Positions 8,005 to 17,648 of a DNA stretch of 64,000 bases are shown here, in pieces; positions within the stretch are counted from its first letter, which is position 1, and each line of letters opens with the position of its first letter. The position numbers and the translations under genes are program-made. The stretch comes from Fulvitalea axinellae. Its GTDB lineage: Bacteria > Bacteroidota > Bacteroidia > Cytophagales > Cyclobacteriaceae. The DNA is taken from contig NZ_AP025314.1 of NCBI RefSeq assembly GCF_036492835.1, positions 4,506,010-4,570,009 of the forward strand, given 5' to 3'. The notes under the pieces were generated by a model that did no database searches, was not told the DNA's origin, and saw only the letters and a program-made list of their open reading frames with translations.

Positions 8005-10671
8005 TTATCGCAACTGCTGTCCGATAGTAAAGTGGAACTGCGAGCCGCTTGCGTCCAGCTGGCCCGGGATATCGTCGAATCCGTAACCCCAGTCAATACC
8101 GATCAGACCGAAGGCAGGCATAAAGATTCTCGCCCCGAAACCGGCAGACTTATACAGATCGAACGGATTGTATTTTCTATAATCGTTCCAAGTGTTACCC
8201 GCTTCCACGAAACCGTGCACATAAATGGTTGCTGACGGATTCAACGAAACAGGATATCTCAATTCGGCACCGACTTTCGTGTAAGCTACACCACCTTCGA
8301 TGTCATCCGAACGATCGTTCGGAGTGCCGTTGTCGTCAATTCCAGTAAGGGCCGCATCGTCGTAACCGCGCAGGGCAATCACTTCCGTACCCAAAATCAC
8401 GTTTTGACCTGCCAAACCGCTACCTCCCATAATATAACGCTCAAATGGTCCGATACCGGCTTCTTTTTTATAAGAGTTTATAAATCCGAAGTGGGCTTTG
8501 GTCTCAACCACAAGGTTTCCGACCACTTTCGTGTACTGCTTGGCGTCGAACATTATTTTATAATATTCCACCCATTTATACTTCTCAGCGTTGTCTGCTT
8601 TATTGTAGTCAATATCTCTCCAAATCGAATATGGAGGAGTCAAGCTTACGCTAAGCGAGAACGAAGAACCGCCACGCGGATACATCGGCTGGTCAATTGT
8701 GTAACGAGAAAGCGTAGACGTAAACGAGAGGTTGTTCGATTTTCCATCCGAGAAGCCGAGTGACGTGTAGTAATCCTTCACATCATATCGGTAATACGAT
8801 ATGGAGTTGTTGAGCGAGAAGTTATCGTCAGGCCACTTAAGACGGTGACCTAAACCAACAGTGATTCCGAACAACCCAAGGCTACCGCTTCCGTACTCCC
8901 GTGTATTATAGTTGAATTCTCTCTGGTTCGAATAAGAAAAGCTAGCGGAGAATGACTGCGGTTTGCGTCCGCCTAACCAAGGCTCCTGAAACGATATTGA
9001 GTAACTCTGGTATTGCTTACCGTTGGCCTGCGCCCTTACGGAAAGTTTCTGACCGTCACCGGTAGGCAATGGCCTCCAAGCTTCTTTATTGAAAAAGTTT
9101 CCAAAAGAGAAGTTATTGAAGGTAAGGCCCAAAGTTCCGATAAAACCGTAAGCACCACCCCAACCGCCGGAAAGCTCGATCTGATCACTCGGACGCTCGA
9201 CCACTTCCCAAGTAAGGTCAACAGTCTCGTCATTCATATTCGGCTTAACGTCCGGGTTAATAGTTTCAGGGTCAAAATATCCCAAGCTGGAAAGCTCACG
9301 CTGTGTCCTGATAATATCTCGACGGCTAAACAATTCGCCCGGCAAAGTGCGGAGCTCTCGGTACACTACGTGGTCGTTCGTACGGTCGTTACCGCTTACC
9401 GCAACGTTACTCAGTTTAAAACGGGCTCCCTCGTTAATCCTCATTTCCACATCAATGGAATCGCCTTCCACGCGGACTTCCACAGGATTGATTCGGAAAG
9501 CAAGGTAGCCGTTGTCCATATAAAGGCTACTGATGTCCTGATCATTGAGATCGAACTGCAAGCGCTTGTCCATCAACTCGCGGTTGTAAACGTCACCTTT
9601 ACCGATCTTGAGCACCTTATTGAGTTGCTCATCAGTATAGATATAGTTTCCTACCCACTTGATGTCGCGGTAAAAGTACTTTTTACCTTCGTACATCTTG
9701 ATATCGATGTTCACCTCGCCGTTCACTACATAAACGGAATCTCCAAGGATCCTTGCGTCGCGATAGCCTTTGCTATTGTAATAGGCTACCAAAGCCGCCT
9801 TGTCGTTCTCGTATTCTTTACCGATGAATTTCGAAGCGTTGAAGAAATTCAGCTTCACATTATCGTTCAGATATTTCTTTAGGTCCTTCCACGAAGCCTC
9901 GTAAGATTCACTGAAGAAAGTCTTGATATCAGAAAGCTTGACACTAATAGCCTCCTGCGTAACTTCTTTGACGATACGCACACGAACTTTTTCGCGCGTT
10001 TTCTTCATCTTTTTCTTCGACTTGGCCGGGTCAAGTTCCGTGGCACCCAAAAGACGGATACGGTTAATGTGTACCTTACGGCCCTTGTTCACGTCGATAA
10101 CCAGCCTTGAGCCGTTCGTAATAAGCGAGTCTTTCTCGACCTGCACGTTGACTTTGGCGTCCAAGAAGCCTTTGCCCACGAAATAACGCTTGGTCGCCAG
10201 CTCGGCATTTTTTCGGACGGCGTCCGTCAGCACGCGGCCGCGCACTTGATCGATCTCGTCTTGAAGTTCTTTCTCCTGGGTTTTGTTTACGCCCTGGATC
10301 TCGATTTTTGTAAGACGGGGCCTCTCCGTAAGGTGAATGGTCAACCATACCTTGCCGTCTTCCACCTTGGTGACGTTTATCGCCACATTGGCAATAATAC
10401 CCTGCTTCCAAAGTTTCTTTATGGCTCCGCTGATGCCTTCGCCCGGAATTTTGATCTTGTCGCCTACTTTTAGGCCGGAAAGCGAGATCAACGCCGATTT
10501 GTTAAGCGTCTCGGCCCCCTCTACCGTAATTTCCGCGATTTCGTATTCCTTAGGATTCGAATAGTCTATCTCTAGGCGTTTGGAACTGTTATTATTCCAG
10601 CCCCAGCGTGCTTGCGCATACATGGACTGGCCCACAAGAACCAACAAAACAATTAAAAGTACCCGTCTCAT
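8005..10671 (-). CDS. bamA: Outer membrane protein assembly factor BamA
   Basis: The protein has 888 residues with an N-terminal signal peptide (LLIVLLVLVGQSMYAQ). Residues about 35-480 form POTRA domains: the first has EIAEITVEGAETLN, and later ones have FYRDIKWVGN and FKLSNVAVSGND. The C-terminal half is a 16-stranded barrel with the conserved loop motif as LRGYDD near 775 and the ending FHFTIGQQLR. It inserts barrel proteins into the outer membrane. The long central insert between POTRA domains (about 215-270, lysine-rich) is common in Bacteroidota BamA. It starts 7 bp after uppS and is followed by two skp genes. Confidence 0.97.
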   Translation of the reverse strand: MRRVLLIVLLVLVGQSMYAQARWGWNNNSSKRLEIDYSNPKEYEIAEITVEGAETLNKSALISLSGLKVGDKIKIPGEGISGAIKKLWKQGIIANVAINVTKVEDGKVWLTIHLTERPRLTKIEIQGVNKTQEKELQDEIDQVRGRVLTDAVRKNAELATKRYFVGKGFLDAKVNVQVEKDSLITNGSRLVIDVNKGRKVHINRIRLLGATELDPAKSKKKMKKTREKVRVRIVKEVTQEAISVKLSDIKTFFSESYEASWKDLKKYLNDNVKLNFFNASKFIGKEYENDKAALVAYYNSKGYRDARILGDSVYVVNGEVNIDIKMYEGKKYFYRDIKWVGNYIYTDEQLNKVLKIGKGDVYNRELMDKRLQFDLNDQDISSLYMDNGYLAFRINPVEVRVEGDSIDVEMRINEGARFKLSNVAVSGNDRTNDHVVYRELRTLPGELFSRRDIIRTQRELSSLGYFDPETINPDVKPNMNDETVDLTWEVVERPSDQIELSGGWGGAYGFIGTLGLTFNNFSFGNFFNKEAWRPLPTGDGQKLSVRAQANGKQYQSYSISFQEPWLGGRKPQSFSASFSYSNQREFNYNTREYGSGSLGLFGITVGLGHRLKWPDDNFSLNNSISYYRYDVKDYYTSLGFSDGKSNNLSFTSTLSRYTIDQPMYPRGGSSFSLSVSLTPPYSIWRDIDYNKADNAEKYKWVEYYKIMFDAKQYTKVVGNLVVETKAHFGFINSYKKEAGIGPFERYIMGGSGLAGQNVILGTEVIALRGYDDAALTGIDDNGTPNDRSDDIEGGVAYTKVGAELRYPVSLNPSATIYVHGFVEAGNTWNDYRKYNPFDLYKSAGFGARIFMPAFGLIGIDWGYGFDDIPGQLDASGSQFHFTIGQQLR

Positions 10672-10678
10672 TTAGCAA

Positions 10679-11419
10679 TTATTCTTGAACCTGCTCACTA
10701 GTTTTTCCGAACCGCCTTTCCCTGCTCTGATAGTCTTCGATAGCTTGGTGAAGATCCGTCTTCCGGAAATCAGGCCATAAGATGTCGGTAATATATAATT
10801 CGGTGTAGGCGATTTGCCAAAGCAGGAAATTACTGACACGCATTTCCCCGCTGGTCCGGATAAAGAGATCCGGATCCGGCATACCGGCGGTGTAAAGTCC
10901 GTCCGCCAACACTTTCTCGTCAATTTCATCGGGGTTGATTTCCCCTTTCGCCACTTTCTGGGCTATGCTTCGTACGCTGCGCAGAATCTCTCCGCGTCCG
11001 CCGTAGCTCAAAGCCAAGTTCAGGGTAAGTCCCGTACACCCGCTTGTTGTTTTCTTCGCTTGCTCAAGTTGCTCCTGACATTTTTTCGGCAATTTTTCAA
11101 TATCGCCGATCGTTTGCAACCGAACATTATTCTTGGCCAGCTTTGGGGCCTCTTTCTCTATGGTCGATATCAGCAACTGCATAATAGCCGTCACTTCCAT
11201 CGCGGGCCGGTCCCAGTTTTCGCTGGAAAAGGTATAGAGCGTAAGATATTCGACGCCCAACTCGGCACAGCCTTCGGTAATCTCCCTCACGGCCTTAATG
11301 GCATTTCGGTGGCCGAAGACACGGTTCGCCATGCCTTGTTTCTTTGCCCACCGTCCATTGCCATCCATAATTACGGCAATATGCCTTGGTATTTTGTTCG
11401 GGTCTATGTTGCCTTTCAT
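10679..11419 (-). CDS. uppS: Isoprenyl transferase (undecaprenyl diphosphate synthase)
   Basis: The protein has 246 residues. It extends farnesyl diphosphate with isopentenyl units to make the C55 lipid carrier for wall and surface polysaccharides. The signature IMDGNGRWAKKQG is near 17-29. Other family motifs are GHRNAIKAVREI, the YTFSSENWDRP segment, and PDLFIRTSGEMRVSNFLLWQ with the substrate-binding RTSGE. It is placed between porG and bamA, which is normal in this phylum. Confidence 0.97.
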   Translation of the reverse strand: MKGNIDPNKIPRHIAVIMDGNGRWAKKQGMANRVFGHRNAIKAVREITEGCAELGVEYLTLYTFSSENWDRPAMEVTAIMQLLISTIEKEAPKLAKNNVRLQTIGDIEKLPKKCQEQLEQAKKTTSGCTGLTLNLALSYGGRGEILRSVRSIAQKVAKGEINPDEIDEKVLADGLYTAGMPDPDLFIRTSGEMRVSNFLLWQIAYTELYITDILWPDFRKTDLHQAIEDYQSRERRFGKTSEQVQE

Positions 11420-11500
11420 CGTTCCGTTCTCACCGTTCCATTTTTATAGCCCGTAAAAATGCTTTATTTTTTTAAGAATATAAAGGAGCCCGCACCTCAT

Positions 11501-12262
11501 TCAGTAAAAATCGTAAGGACATGGAACCTTGAAAAAGGTATAACTCACAGTAATTCCGGTAAAGTAATACCAGTCATCCGTTTCCGGGTTGCCGTGACCG
11601 TAAGAGCTTCCGTCTGAGGCCCTGAGCCCGGAAATATTGTCAAGCTCATCGGTAAATACCTTTCTGGCTCCAAATTCAATCCCCAATTCGAACCTCGGAT
11701 TCAGGCTATACTTTACGCCCACTCCAAAGGGGATTGTCGGCAAGGCGATTTGGCCATGGCTCTCTTTCTTCCCTTCCCACGCTCCGGTATCCTCGTTTCG
11801 TTGCCGCCAGATCGAATTTCCGGTGTAGCCCATCACGCCGATACCTCCAAACAGGTAAGGGGAGAAATCCATGAATCCCCGCCCAGATTTGTAATCAAAG
11901 AACGTGTATTCGGCCATAACGCTGGCTTCGTAGAAATAATCGGAAAACGCGGCGCTCCTCTTAAACGCAAAACTATCGTAAGGTTCGGCGTCCGCTTCCC
12001 TAATTTGCCCGAGCAGGAGCTGAAACCTGAAACTCCAGGCATCGGAAACGTTACGCCTATAAAAAGCGTTGATTCCCGGGCTGGAATACTTCAGGCGATA
12101 CGATTGTTGCAAGTCGCCCGTATAGTTCACTATACCTCCCCCAATACCTATCTCGTGCTTCTGCCCGAACGTGGGGAGGCCAACCGCAACGGTCAGGGTC
12201 AGGGCCAGAGCCAGAGCCAAGGGCCACTTTACCGACCTGAAGTTTACCTTTTTTGATTTCAA
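11501..12262 (-). CDS. porG: PorG-like DUF6089 outer membrane protein
   Basis: The protein has 253 residues with a signal peptide. The mature part starts HEIGIGGGIVNYTGDL, the usual DUF6089 opening, and then has alternating barrel strands (YEASVMAEYTFFDYK, SPYLFGGIGVMGY, FELGIEFGARKVFTDELD). In Porphyromonas and Flavobacterium the DUF6089 protein PorG is part of the type IX secretion ring and trans-envelope complex. Position between nadK and uppS supports orthology. A paralogue with another job cannot be excluded. Confidence 0.82.
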   Translation of the reverse strand: MKSKKVNFRSVKWPLALALALTLTVAVGLPTFGQKHEIGIGGGIVNYTGDLQQSYRLKYSSPGINAFYRRNVSDAWSFRFQLLLGQIREADAEPYDSFAFKRSAAFSDYFYEASVMAEYTFFDYKSGRGFMDFSPYLFGGIGVMGYTGNSIWRQRNEDTGAWEGKKESHGQIALPTIPFGVGVKYSLNPRFELGIEFGARKVFTDELDNISGLRASDGSSYGHGNPETDDWYYFTGITVSYTFFKVPCPYDFY

Positions 12263-12563
12263 TTTTCAGCGCTTTCGAGTTAAAGATTGTTAAAAAAGCC
12301 TTCCAAAATGGATACGGCGCTTATCGCCAAAAGCTTCGAGAGGCACCGAAAACAGCGGAATAACGCAATTCCAGAGACCTTCCCACTTCGCAATATACTG
12401 ATTTTCCGCATCTTTGAAGGCTTAATCCCGATAGGCGACCCGGCCGAAAGCTCCGTCCGGTCACCCACGCCTCACCTTTACAAACGTTCGGGCACCGGGT
12501 TTATTGCTAATCGAACGCCTAGAGAGACTAAAAATGGATCGGAAAGGCGGTACTTCCCGAATA
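12263..12563. other. Intergenic region between nadK and porG
   Basis: About 300 bases with no convincing gene on either strand. A short inverted repeat TTCCCG...CGGGAA (12554-12575) spans the nadK stop but has no T-run. The region may hold the porG promoter. Confidence 0.5.
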
Positions 12564-13451
12564 TCAATTCCGGGAATCGTAGCCCCAATGCAATTTCTGC
12601 CTTAATGTGTCGAAAAAAGTGAATTTGTCGGACTTGACGAGTCTAGCCGCAAATTTCTCCTTGCGGATACGGATATCCCGCGTCGGCTTGACGCTTTTTG
12701 ATCTGGAATCCAAGGCTACGAGCACATGCTCCGCCCTTCCTTCTACCTCCAAACGGATCTCGGCATCATCAGGCACTACCATGGGCCGGACCGTAAGGTG
12801 GTGCGGACAAACGGGAGTCATCACGAAACTGTTGGAGTTTGGCATAAGCAACGGGCCTCCGCAACTCATCGAGTAGCCAGTAGAGCCTGTTGGCGTAGCT
12901 ATAATCAAGCCGTCCCCCCAATAGGAATTGACATAATCCCCGTCAAGATAAGCGTGAACAGTAATCATGGACGAGGTGTCGCGCTTGAGCACCGAAAACT
13001 CGTTCAGTCCAAAAGAGGTCTCTCCAAATACGTCCGTACCCGAATCAAACCGGACCAACGTGCGTTTCTCAACTTCGATGGGCCCTTTGGCCAAAGCCAC
13101 CAACCTCTCCACAAAATCTTCCCTGCCTGTAGTGGCCAAAAATCCGAGACGGCCGAAATTAACGCCCAAAATGGGAATTTCGGCGGTTCCGATATAGGTA
13201 AGCGTATCGAGTAACGTCCCGTCCCCGCCAAGGCTCACGCACATATCCACGGAGGAAAGGTCATCACCGGCCCGGAGTACGCCATCCGAACAGCATCCCC
13301 TACCATGGCGCTCCAACCAAGCACTCAAACGTTCCGAAGTCAACAAACCGAACCCCTCCGCTTTCAACGCCGAAAGGGTCCTTTCGACCCACGGCAAAAC
13401 CTCCGACGGAAGATCCTTCGAATGTATGGCAATCAGCATAACTATCTGCAA
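12564..13451 (-). CDS. nadK: NAD kinase
   Basis: The protein has 295 residues. It phosphorylates NAD to NADP. The family motif GGDGTLLDT is near 73-81, followed by the NFGRLGFLA segment near 97, NEFSVLKRD near 148, and the glycine-rich TPTGSTGYSMSCGGP near 187. The first gene of the minus-strand envelope cluster, it lies 301 bp before porG, so a separate promoter for the rest of the cluster is possible. Confidence 0.97.
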   Translation of the reverse strand: MQIVMLIAIHSKDLPSEVLPWVERTLSALKAEGFGLLTSERLSAWLERHGRGCCSDGVLRAGDDLSSVDMCVSLGGDGTLLDTLTYIGTAEIPILGVNFGRLGFLATTGREDFVERLVALAKGPIEVEKRTLVRFDSGTDVFGETSFGLNEFSVLKRDTSSMITVHAYLDGDYVNSYWGDGLIIATPTGSTGYSMSCGGPLLMPNSNSFVMTPVCPHHLTVRPMVVPDDAEIRLEVEGRAEHVLVALDSRSKSVKPTRDIRIRKEKFAARLVKSDKFTFFDTLRQKLHWGYDSRN

Positions 13452-13813
13452 ATAATTTTATATACCAAATATACAAAGAGGGCAACAATAGTCACTGTTT
13501 TGCCCGGCTTATACCGGCCTTATCTTAAAAATGGGACTTCACTCGCAAGTCCGCGCCTTAACCAAATACGCTTTTCCTCGCTTCAATGGCAAAAATGGTC
13601 CGGCGACATCCCAAATCATAAAGACAGCGAGCGCCTTGTTTATACATTTTCAGCGAGATAATTGAATATATACCGTAATGTCTTCCCCTAACAAGCCAAG
13701 CAAAGTCTTTACTGCCAGATTTAAACCCCAAAATCAGTATTATTGCCCCCCGGAACATTTAGAAAGCCCGCTTTTTACAGACCGAAAGTATTTTATAACC
13801 TCACGTATACATT
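13452..13813. other. Intergenic region between divergent nadK and acyl-CoA ligase genes
   Basis: About 360 bases. It must hold both promoters. I see AT-rich patches at 13440-13480 and 13650-13680 but no clear element and no RNA gene or convincing open frame. Confidence 0.5.
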
Positions 13814-15469
13814 ATGGAAAGACGTTTATGGCACAACCATTACGAGACCGGAATCGCCAATAATATTCCCGAAGAAAAACTCAGCTCCCTGGCTCACCTT
13901 ATCGACGAATCAGTACACCGCTACCAAAACCAGGAAGCTTTCCTCAGTATGGGAAAAAGCGTCAGTTACGGCGAGATAGGCAAACTATCCGACGCCTTCG
14001 CCGCATATCTGACCAACGATCTCGGACTCAAAAAAGGTGACGCCATAGCGATCCAACTTCCAAACACCATCCAATATCCGGTGGTTCTTTTCGGAGCGAT
14101 TAAAGTCGGGCTCGTGATCGTGAACACGAATCCGCTTTATACTTCGCGAGAGATGGCCCATCAGCTCAAAGACTCCGGAGCCAAAGCCATTGTCATTCTG
14201 GACAACTTCGCGTCCAAACTCGAAGGGGCACTTCCGGAACTTACCGACCTCAAGCATATTGTCACCACTGGCATCGGCGATTTGCTCGACGGAGCGAAAG
14301 GCCACTTGGTCAATTTCGCCGTAAAATATATCAAGCGCATGGTCCCCGGCTACAAGCTCCCGGGAGCTGTAAAGCTGAAAAGCGCCCTCAAGGCAGGTCA
14401 TGGCCAGAATTTCACCCGTCCGCAACTTGGGCCCGAAGATCCCGCCTTCCTGCAATATACCGGAGGCACTTCCGGCGTGTTAAAAGCAGCGGTGTTGCGC
14501 CACAGAAACATTCTGGCCAATGTAGCCCAACTTTCGCAATGGATGTCTAAACTCCTTGTGCTGGGACAAGAAACCGTAGGCACGGCCATCCCTCTCTACC
14601 ATATTTTCGCCCTTACGGCAAACTGTTTCCTGTTTTTCAAAGCGGGCGGACGAAACGTCCTGATTGCCAACCCTCGCGATATGGTCGGGTTCCTGAAAGA
14701 AATCAGACACGAGAAAATCACCGTTCTTACAGGCGTAAACACCCTGTTCAACGGCATGCTCAACCACAAAGACTTTGACAAAGTCGATTTCTCCAGACTC
14801 AAACTGACTATCGGAGGAGCGATGGCCGTTCAAAAATCAGTGGCCGATAGGTGGCTCGCCAAAACCGGCGTTGCGCTTTCGGAAGGCTACGGGCTTACCG
14901 AAGCATCTCCCGTAGTCGCCGTACACCCATTCAATAAAAAGGTAAAGCAAGGAAGCATCGGCCTGCCCCTGCCCGGCATTGACGTTTCCATCCGAGACGA
15001 CGCGGGCATGGAAATGCCGCTTGGTCAAGCCGGAGAACTCTGCCTGAAAGGCCCCAACGTCATGGCAGGTTACTGGAAAGACGGCGAGTTGGAACCAATC
15101 GGCGAAGACGGATGGCTCGCCACTGGCGACATAGCCTACATGGACGAAACTGGCTACGTTTTCATCGTGGACAGGAAAAAGGACATGATTCTCGTTTCAG
15201 GCTTCAATGTCTACCCGAACGAGGTTGAAGAGGTCATCGCATCCCACCCGAAAGTGTTGGAATGCGGTGTGGTGGGTATCGCCGACGAAGATTCCAACGA
15301 AAGGGTAAAAGCGTTCGTCGTCCGCAAAGATGACAGCCTTACCGTTGAGGAAATCCGCAAGCACTGCAAGAAAAGCCTTACGCGTTACAAAGTGCCAAAA
15401 CTCGTGGACTTCAGGGACGAACTGCCAAAATCGCCCGTTGGAAAAATCCTCAGGAGAAAACTCAAATAA
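13814..15469 (+). CDS. fadD: Long-chain fatty acid-CoA ligase (AMP-binding)
   Basis: The protein has 551 residues, the usual FadD length. It activates fatty acids to acyl-CoA through an acyl-adenylate. The AMP-binding P-loop reads YTGGTSGVLKAA near 215-226. Later motifs are GYGLTEASPV near 357, WLATGDIAYMD near 435, DRKKDMILVSGFNVYP near 453, and the C-terminal catalytic lysine in PKSPVGKILRRKLK. The P-loop has Leu-Lys-Ala where FadD usually has Ser-Lys-Gly, a mild change. Confidence 0.92.
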   Translation: MERRLWHNHYETGIANNIPEEKLSSLAHLIDESVHRYQNQEAFLSMGKSVSYGEIGKLSDAFAAYLTNDLGLKKGDAIAIQLPNTIQYPVVLFGAIKVGLVIVNTNPLYTSREMAHQLKDSGAKAIVILDNFASKLEGALPELTDLKHIVTTGIGDLLDGAKGHLVNFAVKYIKRMVPGYKLPGAVKLKSALKAGHGQNFTRPQLGPEDPAFLQYTGGTSGVLKAAVLRHRNILANVAQLSQWMSKLLVLGQETVGTAIPLYHIFALTANCFLFFKAGGRNVLIANPRDMVGFLKEIRHEKITVLTGVNTLFNGMLNHKDFDKVDFSRLKLTIGGAMAVQKSVADRWLAKTGVALSEGYGLTEASPVVAVHPFNKKVKQGSIGLPLPGIDVSIRDDAGMEMPLGQAGELCLKGPNVMAGYWKDGELEPIGEDGWLATGDIAYMDETGYVFIVDRKKDMILVSGFNVYPNEVEEVIASHPKVLECGVVGIADEDSNERVKAFVVRKDDSLTVEEIRKHCKKSLTRYKVPKLVDFRDELPKSPVGKILRRKLK

Positions 15470-15523
15470 TCCTCCTTCAACAAAAAAACGAATACCGGAA
15501 GGCAAACCGATACGTTAGCATTG

Positions 15524-15542
15524 TCAGTCGGAATGCGACTGA
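15524..15542 (+). terminator. Hairpin after the acyl-CoA ligase gene
   Basis: A perfect 7-bp inverted repeat TCAGTCG/CGACTGA with a 5-base loop lies 55 bases after the stop codon. It has no T-run, so it is either a weak terminator or a protein-binding site. It is flanked by two copies of ATTGTCA. Confidence 0.35.
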
Positions 15543-15575
15543 TTGTCACAGGCGGAGCCCGATCAGCCAAAAAAA

Positions 15576-15618
15576 TGCCAACTTGTCACGATTACTGACA
15601 TTGGCAGAAATGTTGGAA
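15576..15618 (+). promoter_or_regulatory. Dyad and sigma-54-like promoter of grpE-dnaJ
   Basis: A long inverted repeat runs from TGCCAA (15576-15581) through TGTCA and TGACA to TTGGCA (15601-15606). The right arm continues as TTGGCAGAAATGTTGGAA (15601-15618). This fits the -24/-12 layout of sigma-54 promoters (TTGGCA...TTG with the correct 12-base offset), except that the usual GC at -12 is GG. The start codon of grpE is 30 bases further on, a suitable distance. Confidence 0.45.
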
Positions 15619-15648
15619 ACATGATTCCGGGTAAAAAGCAGGAAAAGC

Positions 15649-16233
15649 ATGAACAGCGAAAAAGATAAGCAAGAGCAAGAAGAAAAAGCCAAGATGGAAG
15701 AGACCAAGCAAGGCGGAGAGGCAAACGTAGAGCAACAAGAGGAGCTCTTGGAAGAGGAAAGCCACACGGCTCAGGAAAACGAGGAACTTGCGAAGCTCCA
15801 GGAAGAACTTGACAAGGAAAAGGACAAGTACCTCCGTATGTATTCCGAGTACGAGAACTTCCGTCGCAGAACGGCAAGGGAAAAGCTCGACCTGATCAAA
15901 ACCGCCAACGAGAGCATCTTCAAGGCGCTTCTGCCGATAGTGGACGACTTTGAGCGCGCCGAGGCCTCATTCGAAGGCGACGCCGATAAGGAAACCATGA
16001 AAGAAGGCTTCGCCCTGATCATGAACAAGCTCAACGACACTCTCAAAAGAGAAGGGATGGAGCTGATCGAGGTTAAGGCCGGAGACGATTTCGATACGGA
16101 AACGCAGGAAGCCATCACCCAAATTCCGGCTCCGAGCCCAGAGCTCAAAGGAAAAATCGTTGACGTAGTCGAGAAAGGCTACAAAATCGGCGACAAGGTG
16201 ATCCGCTACGCCAAAGTAGTGATCGGAGCATAA
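15649..16233 (+). CDS. grpE: Nucleotide exchange factor GrpE
   Basis: The protein has 194 residues. It releases ADP from DnaK in the heat-shock chaperone cycle. A long acidic N-terminal coiled coil (residues 1-60) is followed by the GrpE core: YLRMYSEYENFRRRTARE near 60-77, LLPIVDDFERA near 100, and the C-terminal beta domain ending GDKVIRYAKVVIG. dnaJ follows after 160 bp. dnaK is not in this window. Confidence 0.96.
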   Translation: MNSEKDKQEQEEKAKMEETKQGGEANVEQQEELLEEESHTAQENEELAKLQEELDKEKDKYLRMYSEYENFRRRTAREKLDLIKTANESIFKALLPIVDDFERAEASFEGDADKETMKEGFALIMNKLNDTLKREGMELIEVKAGDDFDTETQEAITQIPAPSPELKGKIVDVVEKGYKIGDKVIRYAKVVIGA

Positions 16234-16265
16234 TCCGACAACCGAAACACACTAAGAAAACCAAC

Positions 16266-16297
16266 AAGGCGCTCCCGGAATATTCGGGAAGCGCCTT
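16266..16297 (+). terminator. Strong hairpin between grpE and dnaJ
   Basis: An 11-12 bp stem AAGGCGC-T-CCCG pairs across a 7-base loop. There is no downstream T-run, so it may attenuate or stabilise the grpE-dnaJ transcript instead of ending it. Confidence 0.5.
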
Positions 16298-16393
16298 GCC
16301 TATAAATTCAGGACACCTAAGGTTCATAGCCTTACAGGGCGTTCGACACCCACAGCGAGACTGTGGAAAGCCCCCTGAAATCCAACTGAAGCC

Positions 16394-17542
16394 ATGGCAA
16401 AAAGAGACTACTACGAGATATTAGGGGTAAGCCGCAACGCTAGTCCCGAAGAAATAAAGAAGGCCTACCGTAAGTTGGCCATCAAATTCCACCCGGACAA
16501 AAACCCGGATGATAAGGAAGCCGAGGAGAAATTCAAGGAAGCCGCGGAAGCTTACGAAGTGCTTAGCGACCAGCAAAAACGCCAGCGCTACGACCAGTTC
16601 GGCCACGCCGGAATGGGCGGAGGTATGGGTGGCGGAGGCGGCGCCGGAATGAACATGGAAGACATCTTCTCCCAGTTCGGCGACATCTTCGGTGGCGGAA
16701 GCCCGTTCGGCGACATGTTCGGCGGAGGCGGTGGACGCAGGCGCCAACGCCAGCGCAAAGGCTCCAACCTCAGAATAAAACTGAAGCTCAGCCTGAAGGA
16801 AGTAGCCAACGGCGTAGAGAAAAAAATCAAAGTCAAGCGCTACGTAAGCTGTAACTCATGCGGTGGAAACGGCGCCAAAAACGGCACGGCCATCAACACT
16901 TGTCCAACCTGCCATGGAGCGGGTCAGGTAAGCCAAGTGGTAAACACCGTATTGGGCCAAATGCAGTCGGCCACCACATGTCCGACATGTAACGGATCCG
17001 GCAAACAGGTTACCGACAAGTGCGACAGTTGCCACGGCTCCGGTCGCGAGATAAAGGAGGAAGTAATTCCGATCAACATCCCGGCCGGCGTTTCTGACGG
17101 TATGCAGCTTTCGATGTCGGGCAAAGGCAACTATCCGGAAGGCGGTGGTGTTCCCGGCGATCTTCTTATCGTCATTGAGGAGGAAGAGAACGGCTTTTTC
17201 GTTCGCGACGGAAACAACGTTCACTACGATCTGTTCCTCAACTTTGCCGATGTCGCTCTCGGAACCTCTGTGGAAATCCCGACTATCGACGGTAAAGTAA
17301 AAATCAAAATCGAAGCTGGAACCCAAAGTGGCAAGCTTCTCCGCCTGCGCGGCAAAGGTATTCCGGATATCAACGGCTACGGACGTGGCGACCAAATGGT
17401 GCATGTTAACGTTTGGACTCCGAAAAAGATAAACTCCGAGGAAAAAGAATTGCTCGAAAAGCTGAAAGCCTCCGATAACTTCGAACCTAGTCCCGATAAA
17501 AAAGACAAAGGGTTTTTCGAAAGAATGAGGGAATTCTTTTAG
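16394..17542 (+). CDS. dnaJ: Chaperone protein DnaJ (type I Hsp40)
   Basis: The protein has 382 residues. The J domain at 1-70 includes the HPD motif (KFHPDKNPDD). A Gly/Phe-rich region follows at 75-120. Four zinc-binding repeats are intact: CNSCGGNG, CPTCHGAG, CPTCNGSG and CDSCHGSG between about 153 and 220. The C-terminal substrate-binding domain has the GKGNYPEGGGVPGDL segment. It delivers clients to DnaK and stimulates its ATPase. Confidence 0.97.
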   Translation: MAKRDYYEILGVSRNASPEEIKKAYRKLAIKFHPDKNPDDKEAEEKFKEAAEAYEVLSDQQKRQRYDQFGHAGMGGGMGGGGGAGMNMEDIFSQFGDIFGGGSPFGDMFGGGGGRRRQRQRKGSNLRIKLKLSLKEVANGVEKKIKVKRYVSCNSCGGNGAKNGTAINTCPTCHGAGQVSQVVNTVLGQMQSATTCPTCNGSGKQVTDKCDSCHGSGREIKEEVIPINIPAGVSDGMQLSMSGKGNYPEGGGVPGDLLIVIEEEENGFFVRDGNNVHYDLFLNFADVALGTSVEIPTIDGKVKIKIEAGTQSGKLLRLRGKGIPDINGYGRGDQMVHVNVWTPKKINSEEKELLEKLKASDNFEPSPDKKDKGFFERMREFF

Positions 17543-17567
17543 TAGATCAAGAACCTAATCCGTTACC

Positions 17568-17603
17568 AAACGGCGATATTCCGGTGAGTATCGCCGTTTT
17601 TTT
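17568..17603 (+). terminator. Terminator of dnaJ
   Basis: The stem AACGGCGATA/TATCGCCGTT with a 10-base loop is followed by a run of seven T. It lies 26 bases after the dnaJ stop codon. Confidence 0.9.
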
Positions 17604-17648
17604 GTGACCAATGCGTAACCTGTTCATAACGTTTTCGTTATTGTCCTC

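Noticed and set aside
9013..9882. A 289-codon plus-strand frame inside bamA
   Set aside because: It is the antisense of the POTRA region and is explained by codon bias in bamA.
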